This document shows, in pieces, positions 43,604-52,396 of a DNA stretch of 64,000 nucleotides. This stretch comes from Azoarcus sp. KH32C (GTDB lineage Bacteria > Pseudomonadota > Gammaproteobacteria > Burkholderiales > Rhodocyclaceae). Every line of letters starts with the position of its first letter. Position 1 is the stretch's first letter. The translations under genes were made by a program, and so were the position numbers. The notes beneath the pieces are model-generated. The model was not told the origin of the DNA, ran no database searches, and worked only from the letters and a program-made list of their open reading frames with translations. The stretch covers positions 2,914,001 to 2,978,000 of the forward strand of contig NC_020516.1 in the NCBI RefSeq assembly GCF_000349945.1, given 5' to 3'.

Positions 43604-44968
43604 ATGCCCATCAAGGGACTGCTGGCCGAGCCGATCGGCGCGAAGCGTGAGGCAACTGACCCGCGCGAGCTGCTCCAACGGATGTTCCAGGCCGCGATCG
43701 AGGCGGCGCAACCGGCGCACTGCATTCCGGCCCATCTGCCCGAAGCCCCCAAGGGGCGCCTGATCGTCATCGGGGCCGGAAAGGCCTCGGCGGCGATGGC
43801 GCGTGCGGTCGAAGACACCTGGCCGGGGCCCCTCTCCGGCTTGGTCGTCACGCGCTACGGCTACCGCGTGCCCTGCGAGCGAATCGAAATCGTCGAGGCG
43901 GCGCACCCGGTGCCGGATGCGGCCGGGCTCGCGGCGGCGGAGCGCATCCGTGCCCTCGTCAGCGACTTGACGCCCGACGATACAGTCCTGTGTCTGATTT
44001 CAGGCGGCGGTTCCGCGCTGCTCGCCTTGCCGCTCGACGGCATTACGCTCGAGGACAAGCAGTTCGTCAGCCGCGAGTTGCTGAGGTCGGGGGCGACGAT
44101 CAGCGAGATGAACTGCGTGCGGCGCCACCTCTCGGCGATCAAGGGCGGACGCCTCGCCGCGGCCTGCCACCCGGCGAAGGTCGTCACCCTGCTTATCTCG
44201 GACGTTCCCGGCGACAACCCCTGCGATATCGCGTCGGGCCCGACGATCGGTGATCCGACCACCTGCGACGACGCGCTCGCGATCGTCCGCCGCTATGGCA
44301 TCGAGCTCCCGCCCAACGTCCGCGCGGTGCTCGAAACCGACCGCGGCGAGTCGATCAAGCCGCGCGATTCGCGTCTGGAAGGTCATGAGGTGCGCATCAT
44401 CGCCGCGCCGCAGATGGCGTTGGAGGCCGCGGCGCAAGTCGCGCGCGAAGCCGGCGTCACGCCCCACATTCTCGGCGACAGCATCGAAGGCGAAGCGCGC
44501 GACGTCGGCAAGGTGATGGCGGGTCTGGCGCGCCAGGTCGCCGAGCGGGGCCAGCCGTTCAAGGCGCCCTGCGTGCTGATTTCCGGCGGCGAAACCACCG
44601 TGACCGTGCGCGGCAAGGGGTGCGGCGGGCGCAACGTGGAGTTCCTGCTTTCGCTGGGCGTCGCGCTCGATGGGCATCCGGGCGTCCACGCACTCGCGGG
44701 CGACACGGACGGCGTCGACGGGCAGGAGGAAATCGCCGGTGCCTATCTCGCGCCGGATTCGCTCGAACGCGCGTGGGAACTCGGGATCCGGCCGAAGGAG
44801 AGTCTCGACGACAACGACGGCCACGGATTCTTCGGTGCGCTGGGCGATTCCATCGTCACCGGACCGACGTTGACCAACGTGAACGACTTCCGCGCCATCC
44901 TCATTACGGATGCCGCGGCCGTCCGCCCGTCTCCAGCCGACGCTCGACAGCGCTCAGCGCGACCCTGA
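43604..44968 (+). CDS. glycerate 2-kinase (MOFRL family)
   Basis: A 454-residue kinase of the GckA/TtuD/MOFRL family that phosphorylates D-glycerate to 2-phosphoglycerate, feeding lower glycolysis from glyoxylate, tartrate or serine-type metabolism. Blocks visible are GRLIVIGAGKASAAMARAVED, CLISGGGSALLALPLDGITLEDKQFVSRELLRSGATISEMNCVRRHLSAIKGGRLA, LLISDVPGDNPCDIASGPTIGDPTTCDDAL and the C-terminal MOFRL part SGGETTVTVRGKGCGGRN. Its last 65 bases overlap the convergent C13-peptidase gene. The divergent CdaR-type protein is the likely regulator. Confidence 0.92.
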   Translation: MPIKGLLAEPIGAKREATDPRELLQRMFQAAIEAAQPAHCIPAHLPEAPKGRLIVIGAGKASAAMARAVEDTWPGPLSGLVVTRYGYRVPCERIEIVEAAHPVPDAAGLAAAERIRALVSDLTPDDTVLCLISGGGSALLALPLDGITLEDKQFVSRELLRSGATISEMNCVRRHLSAIKGGRLAAACHPAKVVTLLISDVPGDNPCDIASGPTIGDPTTCDDALAIVRRYGIELPPNVRAVLETDRGESIKPRDSRLEGHEVRIIAAPQMALEAAAQVAREAGVTPHILGDSIEGEARDVGKVMAGLARQVAERGQPFKAPCVLISGGETTVTVRGKGCGGRNVEFLLSLGVALDGHPGVHALAGDTDGVDGQEEIAGAYLAPDSLERAWELGIRPKESLDDNDGHGFFGALGDSIVTGPTLTNVNDFRAILITDAAAVRPSPADARQRSARP

Positions 44969-46340
44969 TGCCGTTGCCCACGGCCATCTGCGGCTCGGAG
45001 GCTTCCAGCCCTTCGACTGCTTCGCGTGCGGCGACGGTGCGCTTTGCCTGTTCGAAGGCCATTTCGAACGAATGGGTGTTGCGCAGCGCCTCGTCGAAGA
45101 AGGCGCGGCCGAAGAAGGTCCAGTCCGCCTCGTGGCTGCAGCCGTGCGAGTTGCGGTCGCGGCGCGCCGCGCTGATCACGAGGGTGTCGTTGCCGGACAA
45201 GGGCGGGACGAAGCCGCCCGAATAGCAGGCGGAGACGACCACCACGCGGTAGCGGATGCCGGCCGCTTTCAGCATCTGCTGCAGTCGTTCCGGCGTGAGG
45301 TCGTCAAAGCGGTAGGGCCACAGGCTGAGGTCGAAGCGGTGTTCGGGCGAGCCATGGGAGGTCATGAAGAGCACGAGCACGTCTTCGTCGCGGTTCATCC
45401 GCTGTCCGATCACGCGGAGGCTGCGTTCGAGCGCGGTGACGCTGGCGATCGGCCGCTCGGAGATCGTCGCCGGGTTATTGACGAGGATCATGCTGTGGCC
45501 GGCGGTGTCGAAGCGCTCACGAAACAGCGCTTCGACGGATTGCACTTCGCGCAGGAAGACGTCCTGCCCGCCGTGGCCGCCGACCGCGAGCAGGAAGAGC
45601 TCCGGTACGCCGGCACGCCCCGGCTTGACGCGGTCCAGCGCCTCCTCCAGCAAGTGTGGCTGCGCATACAGCACGGATTCGTTGGTGCTGCGCATGCGGC
45701 GTTCGCGTGCGGCGGCGTCGACGGACAGATCCCGGTGGGCGACCCAAAGGGATTCCTTCTGCTCGATCAGCAAGGGCGGCAGGCCGATCAGGAAGATCGT
45801 GGCCAGGAGGGCCGCGAAGCGCCGGCCGCGTCCGAGGCCGACTGTGCGCACGAGCGTGAGGACCGATGCGATGAGGCCGAGGCCGAAGGGTGCCCACCAG
45901 ACGACCATCGCAGCCTCGCCGAAGGACCGCCAGGTGTGTTCCGGCAGCAGGCTCAGGCCTCCCCATACGACAGTCACGGCGAGCCATAGCGCGGCGAGCG
46001 CGACGGCGCCCGCGACTGTCCGGCTTTCGTCCCCCGCCGCCCGTGCGGTGATCCAGGCCGCGAGCAGCAGCCAGGGGATTCCGAAGAAGAGCGGCAGCAC
46101 GCCGGCCGGATTAAATTCGCCCGCGCCATCGACACGCAGGAAATCGAGCGCGCCGCTGACCGCCATGTCCAGCAGGAACAGGAAGACCAGCTGCGGAACC
46201 GACGCTCGCAGCGAACGCGCCGCCGCAGGATGGAGCGCGAGAAACAGGAATCCTGCCCGCAGGTTGCATCCGAGTTCGGCGAGCAGTCCGTCGGCTTTGG
46301 GCGGGATCACGGGGGGCGACTCGGCCTGGTCGGTTTCCAA
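44904..46340 (-). CDS. membrane-anchored C13-type (legumain/caspase-like) cysteine peptidase
   Basis: A 478-residue protein. The N-terminal half has five predicted membrane helices (about residues 48-66, 80-98, 108-130, 145-166 and 174-192). The soluble C-terminal domain (about 205-478) carries the C13 dyad: His329 in FMTSHGSPEHRF and Cys372 in VVVVSACYSGGF, with LAVGGHGGQDVFLREVQ as the N-terminal core strand. Bacterial C13 members of this layout are uncharacterised; a role in envelope protein processing or stress is possible. It is convergent with the glycerate kinase gene and overlaps its end by 65 bases. Confidence 0.8.
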   Translation of the reverse strand: METDQAESPPVIPPKADGLLAELGCNLRAGFLFLALHPAAARSLRASVPQLVFLFLLDMAVSGALDFLRVDGAGEFNPAGVLPLFFGIPWLLLAAWITARAAGDESRTVAGAVALAALWLAVTVVWGGLSLLPEHTWRSFGEAAMVVWWAPFGLGLIASVLTLVRTVGLGRGRRFAALLATIFLIGLPPLLIEQKESLWVAHRDLSVDAAARERRMRSTNESVLYAQPHLLEEALDRVKPGRAGVPELFLLAVGGHGGQDVFLREVQSVEALFRERFDTAGHSMILVNNPATISERPIASVTALERSLRVIGQRMNRDEDVLVLFMTSHGSPEHRFDLSLWPYRFDDLTPERLQQMLKAAGIRYRVVVVSACYSGGFVPPLSGNDTLVISAARRDRNSHGCSHEADWTFFGRAFFDEALRNTHSFEMAFEQAKRTVAAREAVEGLEASEPQMAVGNGIRVALSAVERRLETGGRPRHP

Positions 46341-46419
46341 TGCAGGGCTCCGGGCGGAAGGTCGCTCGCATTATAGCGCCTGCATAGATCGGCCATGGTT
46401 CCACAGGGCGTCGGCAGCA

Positions 46420-46460
46420 AACTGTTACGCTCGAAAATCAAAACAACTGGGACTGTTACG
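46420..46460. promoter_or_regulatory. repeated element upstream of ccoG
   Basis: AACTGTTACGCTCGAAAAT at 46420-46438 nearly matches the element before norE (17 of 19). A second, shorter copy ACTGTTACG is at 46452-46460, with 31 bases between the shared starts, about three DNA turns. It lies 84-124 bases before the ccoG ATG. Confidence 0.45.
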
Positions 46461-46543
46461 TTTCGCGCCCGGATGGTGTACTTCCGGCCACTGCCCCGAC
46501 GCCGTATTCCACGCGCGCTGTGGGTTGCAGCGGGGACGTCATC

Positions 46544-48001
46544 ATGCAAACGACATCATCGCGGGCAACGGGTGCCCGCATCGAGTTCTACCGCAAGACG
46601 GGCAAGATCCATCCGCGCACCGTTGCCGGCCGCTACAACAGCCTGCGCTGGGCGATGGTCTGGATCACGCAGATCGTCTTCTACGGCGCCTGCTGGCTGG
46701 ACTGGGACGGCCGGCAGGCCCTGCTGTTCCATATCGCCGAGCGCAAGTTCTACCTCTTCGGCCTCGTTCTGTGGCCGCAGGATGCGCTGCTGCTGGCCTT
46801 GTTGCTGGTGCTCGCGGCGACGGGGCTCTTCCTCGTCACTGCAGTGGCCGGGCGGCTCTTCTGCGGCTTCGCCTGTCCGCAGACGGTGTATACGGCGATC
46901 TTCCGCTGGGTCGAGAACAAGGTCGAAGGCGATCACCTCGCGCGGATGAAGCTCGACCAGGCGCCGCCAAGCCTGCACAAGTTCGCGCGCAAGGGCGCCA
47001 AGCACGCGATCTGGCTGGCGATTGCGCTCTGGACCGGCATCACCTTCGTCGGCTATTTCACGCCGATCCGCGAGCTGCTGTTCAATCTCGGGCCCGGCGA
47101 GCTCGGGCCGTGGGAAGGCTTCTGGGTGTTCTTCTATGCAGGCTTCGCGTATCTGCAGGCCGGATTTGCGCGGGAGATGGTGTGCATGCACATGTGCCCG
47201 TACTCGCGCTTCCAGGGCGTGATGTTCGACCGTGAAACGGTGACCGTCAGCTACGATGCGCGCCGCGGCGAGCCGCGCAAGGGACGTGCGGGCGCAATGA
47301 CGCAGGCGACGACACCGGTGACGGCAAAGCTCGCAAGCACCGGTCAGACGGCTGCTGCTACGCGCGGCGATTGCGTCGACTGCAGCCTGTGCGTGCAGGT
47401 GTGCCCGACCGGCATCGACATCCGCGACGGTCTGCAATACCAGTGCATCAACTGCGGACTGTGCGTCGACGCGTGCGACGACGTGATGACGCGCATCGGC
47501 GCACCGATCGGGCTCATCCGCTTTGCCTCCGAGCGCGAGCTCGCGGCGCCGAAGGCGGCCCAGCCCCGCGCGCCGATGCTCGCCAGCCTGCGTCGTCCGC
47601 GCTCGCTGGTGTACGTCGGCGTGCTGGCGGTGTTCACGGTGCTCGGTGCGTGGATGCTCGCCAATCGCGTGCCGCTGCAGGTCGACGTGCTGCGCGACCG
47701 CAATGCGCTGATGCGCGAGAAGCCGGACGGCAGCGTCGAGAACACCTACATGCTGAAGGTCGTGAACATGCTCGAAGAGCCACGCGCCTTCCACATCCGC
47801 GTCGAAGGACCGGCCGAGGCGCATATCGTCGGCGCCGACGTCATCCACGTCGCGGCCGGTAGCGTGCTGCCCCTGCCGGTGACCGTCGCGGCGCTGCCCG
47901 AGCCCGGCAAGACCGGCGTCCAGCCGCTGCAGTTCGAGATCGAAGCCCTCGACGGCGAGCCGACGCACGTGACCGAGCGCAGCTCCTTCCTGCTGCCCTG
48001 A
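46544..48001 (+). CDS. ccoG: cytochrome c oxidase accessory protein CcoG (FixG/RdxA)
   Basis: A 485-residue membrane ferredoxin-like protein needed for maturation of cbb3-type oxidase copper sites. It has five or so membrane helices, the conserved GRLFCGFACPQTVYTAIFRWVE and CMHMCPYSRFQGVMFD loops, two 4Fe-4S clusters in CVDCSLCVQVCPTGIDIR and CINCGLCVDACDDVMTRI, and a periplasmic Ig-like C-terminal domain (about residues 370-485). The start ATG 46544 is preceded by a GGGGACG sequence; a longer frame upstream is not supported. The ccoNOPQ genes are not in the window. cysI follows on the same strand. Confidence 0.94.
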   Translation: MQTTSSRATGARIEFYRKTGKIHPRTVAGRYNSLRWAMVWITQIVFYGACWLDWDGRQALLFHIAERKFYLFGLVLWPQDALLLALLLVLAATGLFLVTAVAGRLFCGFACPQTVYTAIFRWVENKVEGDHLARMKLDQAPPSLHKFARKGAKHAIWLAIALWTGITFVGYFTPIRELLFNLGPGELGPWEGFWVFFYAGFAYLQAGFAREMVCMHMCPYSRFQGVMFDRETVTVSYDARRGEPRKGRAGAMTQATTPVTAKLASTGQTAAATRGDCVDCSLCVQVCPTGIDIRDGLQYQCINCGLCVDACDDVMTRIGAPIGLIRFASERELAAPKAAQPRAPMLASLRRPRSLVYVGVLAVFTVLGAWMLANRVPLQVDVLRDRNALMREKPDGSVENTYMLKVVNMLEEPRAFHIRVEGPAEAHIVGADVIHVAAGSVLPLPVTVAALPEPGKTGVQPLQFEIEALDGEPTHVTERSSFLLP

Positions 48002-48027
48002 CCCATCCAGACTTCCACGAGATCGCC

Positions 48028-49692
48028 ATGTACCGCTACGACGAAACTGACCAGCGCCTGGTCGACGAGCGCGTGGTCCGCTTCCGCGACCAGATGCGCC
48101 GCTTCCTGGCCGGGGAACTGTCCGAAGACGACTTCCGCCCGCTGCGCCTGCAGAACGGGCTCTACATCCAGCGCCACGCGCCGATGCTGCGCGTCGCGAT
48201 TCCCTACGGCACGATGTCCGCGACGCAACTGCGGATGCTCGCCCGCGTCGCCCGCGAATACGACCGCGGCTACGGCCACTTCACGACCCGCTGCAACATC
48301 CAGTACAACTGGGTGCGGCTCGAAGACGCGCCGGAGATCCTCGCCGAGCTCGCGACGGTGCAGATGCACGCGATCCAGACCTCGGGCAACTGCATCCGCA
48401 ACATCACGACCGACCCCTTCGCCGGCGTCGCTGCAGATGAGGTGCTCGACCCCCGCCCCTACTGCGAGATCGTGCGCCAGTGGTCGACGCTGTCGCCGGA
48501 ATACACCTTTCTGCCGCGCAAGTTCAAGATCGCGATCACCGGCAGCCGCAACGATCGCGCGGCGGTCAGCTTCCACGACATCGGCGCGCGGGCGGTGCGA
48601 CGCGAGGATGGCGAGATCGGCTTCGAGGTCTATGTCGGCGGCGGGCTCGGGCGCACCCCGATGGTCGGACACCGCATCCAGTCCTTCCTGCCGCGCCGCG
48701 AGCTGCTGAGTTATTTCGATGCGATCCTGCGCGTCTACAACCGCTACGGCCGGCGCGACAAGAAGTACAAATCGCGCGTCAAGATCCTCGTGAAAGAACT
48801 CGGGCCGGAAGCCTTCACTACCGAGGTCGAGCGCGAATGGGAGTTCCTGCGCGGTGGCGAGGCGAGTATCGACGATGCGCGCTTCGACGCGATGGAGCGG
48901 CATTTTCGCGCCCCGGAGATTCCGGCCGATGGCGAAAGCGCCCTGCCCCGCAACGGCGAACCGGCTTTCCTGCGCTGGCTGGCGCGCAACGTGACCGCAC
49001 ACAGGCTGCCCGGTCTCGCGATCGTGACGCTGTCGCTGAAGCAGACCGGCAACCCGCCGGGAGACGCGTCGGCCGCACAGATGGAGGCCGCCGCGGATCT
49101 CGCGGATCGATACAGCGCCGGCGAGATCCGTGTGAGCCACGAGCAGAACCTCGTGCTGCCGCAGGTTCGCATCGCCGAGCTCCTTGCGCTTTGGCAGGCC
49201 GCCGTCGGCCATCAACTTGCGACCGCGAATATCGGCCTGCTGACGGACGTCGTCTGCTGCCCGGGCGGCGACTTCTGCTCGCTCGCGAATGCGCGCTCGA
49301 TCCCGATCGCCGAAGCGATCCAGCGGCGTTTCGCCGACGAAGCAGCGCTGGAGGATGTCGGGCCGCTGGAGCTCAACATTTCGGGCTGCGTGAATGCCTG
49401 TGGACATCACCATATCGGCAACATCGGCATCCTCGGCGTCGATAAGAACGGCGAGGAGTGGTACCAGGTGACGCTGGGCGGCAGCGAGGACGCCCCGCCT
49501 GCGATCGGCAGGATCATCGGGCCGTCCTTCCAGGCCGCCGACATCCCCGAAGTGGTCGAGAAAGTGGTGACCGTCTATCGGCGGCAACGCAGCGAGGGCG
49601 AACGCTTTATCGACACGCTGCGCCGCATCGGCGCCGATCCCTTCAAACAACATCTCTACGGAGGCGCCGATGGGCACCGTGATCAAGATTAA
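48028..49692 (+). CDS. cysI: siroheme sulfite reductase (CysI-type hemoprotein)
   Basis: A 554-residue nitrite/sulfite reductase of the type used in assimilatory sulfate reduction in beta- and gammaproteobacteria. The Fe-S/siroheme cysteines are C411-x5-C417 (CCPGGDFC) and C454-x3-C458 (SGCVNACGHHH). Two ferredoxin-like half domains are visible, with YGHFTTRCNIQYNWVRLEDAPEILAEL in the first. It reduces sulfite to sulfide. It follows ccoG by 26 bases and overlaps the DUF934 gene by 23 bases, the usual arrangement for its electron-transfer partner. Confidence 0.92.
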   Translation: MYRYDETDQRLVDERVVRFRDQMRRFLAGELSEDDFRPLRLQNGLYIQRHAPMLRVAIPYGTMSATQLRMLARVAREYDRGYGHFTTRCNIQYNWVRLEDAPEILAELATVQMHAIQTSGNCIRNITTDPFAGVAADEVLDPRPYCEIVRQWSTLSPEYTFLPRKFKIAITGSRNDRAAVSFHDIGARAVRREDGEIGFEVYVGGGLGRTPMVGHRIQSFLPRRELLSYFDAILRVYNRYGRRDKKYKSRVKILVKELGPEAFTTEVEREWEFLRGGEASIDDARFDAMERHFRAPEIPADGESALPRNGEPAFLRWLARNVTAHRLPGLAIVTLSLKQTGNPPGDASAAQMEAAADLADRYSAGEIRVSHEQNLVLPQVRIAELLALWQAAVGHQLATANIGLLTDVVCCPGGDFCSLANARSIPIAEAIQRRFADEAALEDVGPLELNISGCVNACGHHHIGNIGILGVDKNGEEWYQVTLGGSEDAPPAIGRIIGPSFQAADIPEVVEKVVTVYRRQRSEGERFIDTLRRIGADPFKQHLYGGADGHRDQD

Positions 49693-50077
49693 CGAGGGTA
49701 TCGTCGAGGATGCGGCTCAGCTCGTGCCGCTCGCCCGCTGGCTGGAATGGCGCGAAGCGGGCCAGGTGCCGCATCCCGGCAGCGGTGTTTGGCTGGAGCC
49801 GGACGACGATTTCGACGCCCTGCTTCCCGACCTCGACCGGCTGACGCTGATCGCCGTGAACTTCCCCGTCTTTACGGACGGCCGTGGCTACTCGGTCGCA
49901 CGCTTGCTGCGTGAGCGTCACGGCTACCGCAGGGAACTGCGGGCGGTCGGTGACGTGCTGCGCGACCAGCTGTACTTCATGCGGCGTTGCGGATTCGACG
50001 CCTTCGCGCTGCGGGCCGATCAGGATGCGGAACTGGCGCTGCGGGCGTTTGACGACTATTCCGTCAGCTACCAGTAG
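49670..50077 (+). CDS. DUF934 protein, probable partner of sulfite reductase
   Basis: A 135-residue protein of the DUF934 family that occurs next to CysI/CysH in assimilatory sulfur clusters. The characteristic core is VNFPVFTDGRGYSVARLLRERHGYRRELRAVGDVLRDQLYFMRRCGFDAFALRADQD. It overlaps cysI by 23 bases. The precise biochemical role is not established; it is thought to support sulfite reduction. The start could be a few codons later. Confidence 0.88.
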   Translation: MGTVIKINEGIVEDAAQLVPLARWLEWREAGQVPHPGSGVWLEPDDDFDALLPDLDRLTLIAVNFPVFTDGRGYSVARLLRERHGYRRELRAVGDVLRDQLYFMRRCGFDAFALRADQDAELALRAFDDYSVSYQ

Positions 50078-50085
50078 CCTTCCTG

Positions 50086-50489
50086 TCAGGCGTGATGCGC
50101 CGTGTGCCGCGGGTGGTGCGGAACGGGTCCGAAACCGAGGTACAGCGCTGCGCCGGCAACGATCGCGTGCAGGCGACGTCGGCCGGGTTGTGGGCCATGC
50201 CCAGCAGCAGGCCGTGTCCGACGAAGATGCCGGCGATCGTGACCAGCCCATAAATCAGGCCGAAGACCCGGAAGTAGGTCGCGCTCGCGGCGTCGCTGCG
50301 GAGTCCGACGATGATGGCGACGATTCCCGAGATCAGGTGGACCGCGTTGTGAATCGGGTTCACCGCGAAGATCCCGAACAGGAGGGCATCGCCTCCGGGA
50401 TCCCGATGAGGCGCGACCGCTTCGACGAAGCCGAGCAGTCCGGCAACGATGAAGGCGGCGCCAAAGATGAGTGCTGCGCGTCTAAGCAT
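50086..50489 (-). pseudogene. DUF4383 family membrane protein, with an apparent one-base frameshift
   Basis: A small four-helix membrane protein of the DUF4383 type. From ATG 50489 (GGAG upstream) it reads MLRRAALIFGAAFIVAGLLGF, then NPIHNAVHLISGIVAIIVGL, VFGLIYGLVTIAGI, and GMAHNPADV. There the frame breaks (around 50171-50178): adding one base yields LHAIVAGAALYLGFG followed by PVPHHPRHTAHHA and a stop at 50086, which is the expected family C-terminus. Without correction the frame instead runs on through unrelated residues to 50064, overlapping the DUF934 gene. Either a sequencing error or a genuine mutation. DUF4383 has no established function; the neighbouring genes suggest a stress setting. 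Confidence 0.8.
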
Positions 50490-50741
50490 GATCTTGCTCC
50501 TTGTTTCCGGTCCCGAGCCGATGCCCGGTCCCGCGAAAATCGATGCAACCGGGGGGCCCGCACGCGCCGAGGGACGGAAAATGCGGGCCCTTGCTCCGGC
50601 ACCGCGATTGCTCGGCGACTTGGGTATTCGGTGGCGGGACGTATCGCGAATGCGGCCCTCCGCGGTCTCGAACGCATTCGGGTCAGGGCTACGAGTTGGC
50701 ACGGAAGGGGTAAGAACTGCTCGTAGCGTGTAGGAGGGAGC

Positions 50742-52241
50742 ATGGACACCATTTCCATCTGGCGGGGCACGGCGGACAACACGATGTTTCCGCCGCTGGA
50801 AGGCCGGGCGACGGTCGACGTTGCAATCGTCGGCGGCGGCATCACGGGGCTCACGCTGGCGATGCTGCTGGCCGAGGAAGGCAAGTCCGTCGCGCTGCTC
50901 GAAGCGGGCTCGATCGGACTGGGCAGTACGGGCAACTCGACGGGCAACCTATATGGTGTGGTCAGCGAGCGACTGTTCGCGATCGGCGACAAATGGGATC
51001 GGCAGGTCATGCGGGCGGTGGCCGAATCGCGCAGCCAGGCGGTCGACCTGATCGAGCGCACGGCCAGGGCCCTCCCTGCCGAGGTCGGATTCGAGCGCTG
51101 CGATTTTCACCTTTACGCGACGACTGCCGCGGCGACCGAGACGGTCGAACGGGAATACCTCGCCGCGCACCATGTCGGCCTGCCGGCGCGCCTCGCGGAC
51201 GCAGCGCCGATCGCCGTGGAGAGCCGGCGCGCGCTGATCATCGAGAACCAGGCCCAGTTTCATCCGCTCGCCTACCTGCAGGCGCTCGCGCAACGGATCG
51301 CCTCCGACCGTTGCCGCATCTACGAGCGTTCGGCCGTGATCGACATCGACGAACAGTCGCACACGCTGCACACGATGCGCGGGGTGGTCAGCGCACGCGA
51401 CATCGTGCTCGCGACGCATTCTCCGAAGGGGCGCTTCCTGGTTCACGCCGAAATGCTGCCTAACCGCGAATACGGGATCGCCGCGAGGCTGAACCAAGGT
51501 CCGTATCCGCAGGGAATCTTCTGGGGACTGGGGGATTATTTCCATTCGATCCGCAGCCTGCGCGCGGGCGGTCAGGAGTACCTCATCGTCGTGGGCGAAC
51601 ACCACCGGGTCGGCCAGCACGACAGCGTCGACGCCTTTCTGCGCCTGGAGGAGTTCGCGCGGCGGCATTTCGATGTCGCGGAGGTGAGCCATCGGTGGTC
51701 GGCGCAGAACTATCGCGCCGCCGACCTCCTGCCCTACATCGGCCGCAGCCACGCATCGGATCTTCACATCGCGACCGGCTTCGGGCCGGACGGCCTGACC
51801 TACGGCACGCTCGCGGCGGCCATCATCACGGACCAGATCGTCGGACGCCCCAGCCCATGGGCCGAAATCTACCGGGCCGGACGTATCGAACCCGTGAGGG
51901 CCGCGTTGGGCGTGCTGGAGGAAAGTCTCGGTGTCGCCAAGGCCTTGATCCAGGATTATGCGGGACGCCCCGAAGCGCGGGCGGCGACGATCCGGCCGGG
52001 CGAAGGCGCGGTCGTGGAAGTCGGAGGCGAGAAGGTTGCGGCCTACCGCGATGCGGCCGGCAACCTGTCCGGAGTCTCACCCGTGTGCACGCACATGAAG
52101 TGCATCGTCCACTGGAACGCCGCCGAGAAGACATGGGATTGTCCCTGCCACGGCAGCCGCTTCGACGTCACCGGCGAAGTCATCGAAGGCCCGGCGCTGG
52201 CTCCCTTGCCGCGAAAGCACTTCGGGCAATGGCAGTCATGA
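50742..52241 (+). CDS. FAD-dependent oxidoreductase (DAO type) with a C-terminal Rieske domain
   Basis: A 499-residue fusion. The N-terminal FAD-binding motif is VDVAIVGGGITGLTLAMLLAEEGKSVALLEA, and the D-amino-acid-oxidase-like domain continues to about residue 410, with DLHIATGFGPDGLTYGTLAAAII near its end. The Rieske 2Fe-2S site has C449-T-H451 and C467-P-C469-H470 (CPCHGSRFDVTGEVIEGPALAPL). Such glycine/D-amino acid oxidase-Rieske proteins occur widely but substrates are unknown. It lies among stress-type small genes, 252 bases after the DUF4383 gene, with no operon partner evident. Confidence 0.88.
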   Translation: MDTISIWRGTADNTMFPPLEGRATVDVAIVGGGITGLTLAMLLAEEGKSVALLEAGSIGLGSTGNSTGNLYGVVSERLFAIGDKWDRQVMRAVAESRSQAVDLIERTARALPAEVGFERCDFHLYATTAAATETVEREYLAAHHVGLPARLADAAPIAVESRRALIIENQAQFHPLAYLQALAQRIASDRCRIYERSAVIDIDEQSHTLHTMRGVVSARDIVLATHSPKGRFLVHAEMLPNREYGIAARLNQGPYPQGIFWGLGDYFHSIRSLRAGGQEYLIVVGEHHRVGQHDSVDAFLRLEEFARRHFDVAEVSHRWSAQNYRAADLLPYIGRSHASDLHIATGFGPDGLTYGTLAAAIITDQIVGRPSPWAEIYRAGRIEPVRAALGVLEESLGVAKALIQDYAGRPEARAATIRPGEGAVVEVGGEKVAAYRDAAGNLSGVSPVCTHMKCIVHWNAAEKTWDCPCHGSRFDVTGEVIEGPALAPLPRKHFGQWQS

Positions 52242-52379
52242 GCCGCGGCCCGCCTGCTTCGGCTTGCCTCCCGGTGGTGGCTCCCGGGGTGGCTTCTTCG
52301 GCGGCACCGGTTGGGGATCGCCCGGTCCCTTCCGCGTCGGTTCGGCAGGCGGATCGCCTTTCGTTGGTGTGGTGTTCAT
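52236..52379 (-). CDS. small proline-rich protein
   Basis: 47 residues, very rich in Pro, Lys and Gly (DPQPVPPKKPPREPPPGG). GGAG lies before the ATG at 52379. It is only 17 bases downstream of the HbpS-like gene on the same strand and ends 5 bases inside the convergent oxidoreductase gene. No family recognised; could be a shadow frame, but the ribosome site and position support it. Confidence 0.5.
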   Translation of the reverse strand: MNTTPTKGDPPAEPTRKGPGDPQPVPPKKPPREPPPGGKPKQAGRGS

Positions 52380-52396
52380 GATCGTCTCCGATGCGT

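Noticed and set aside
50690..50720. A sigma-54-like -24 element (TGGCACGG) before the FAD/Rieske gene
   Set aside because: No matching -12 GC element at the required spacing.
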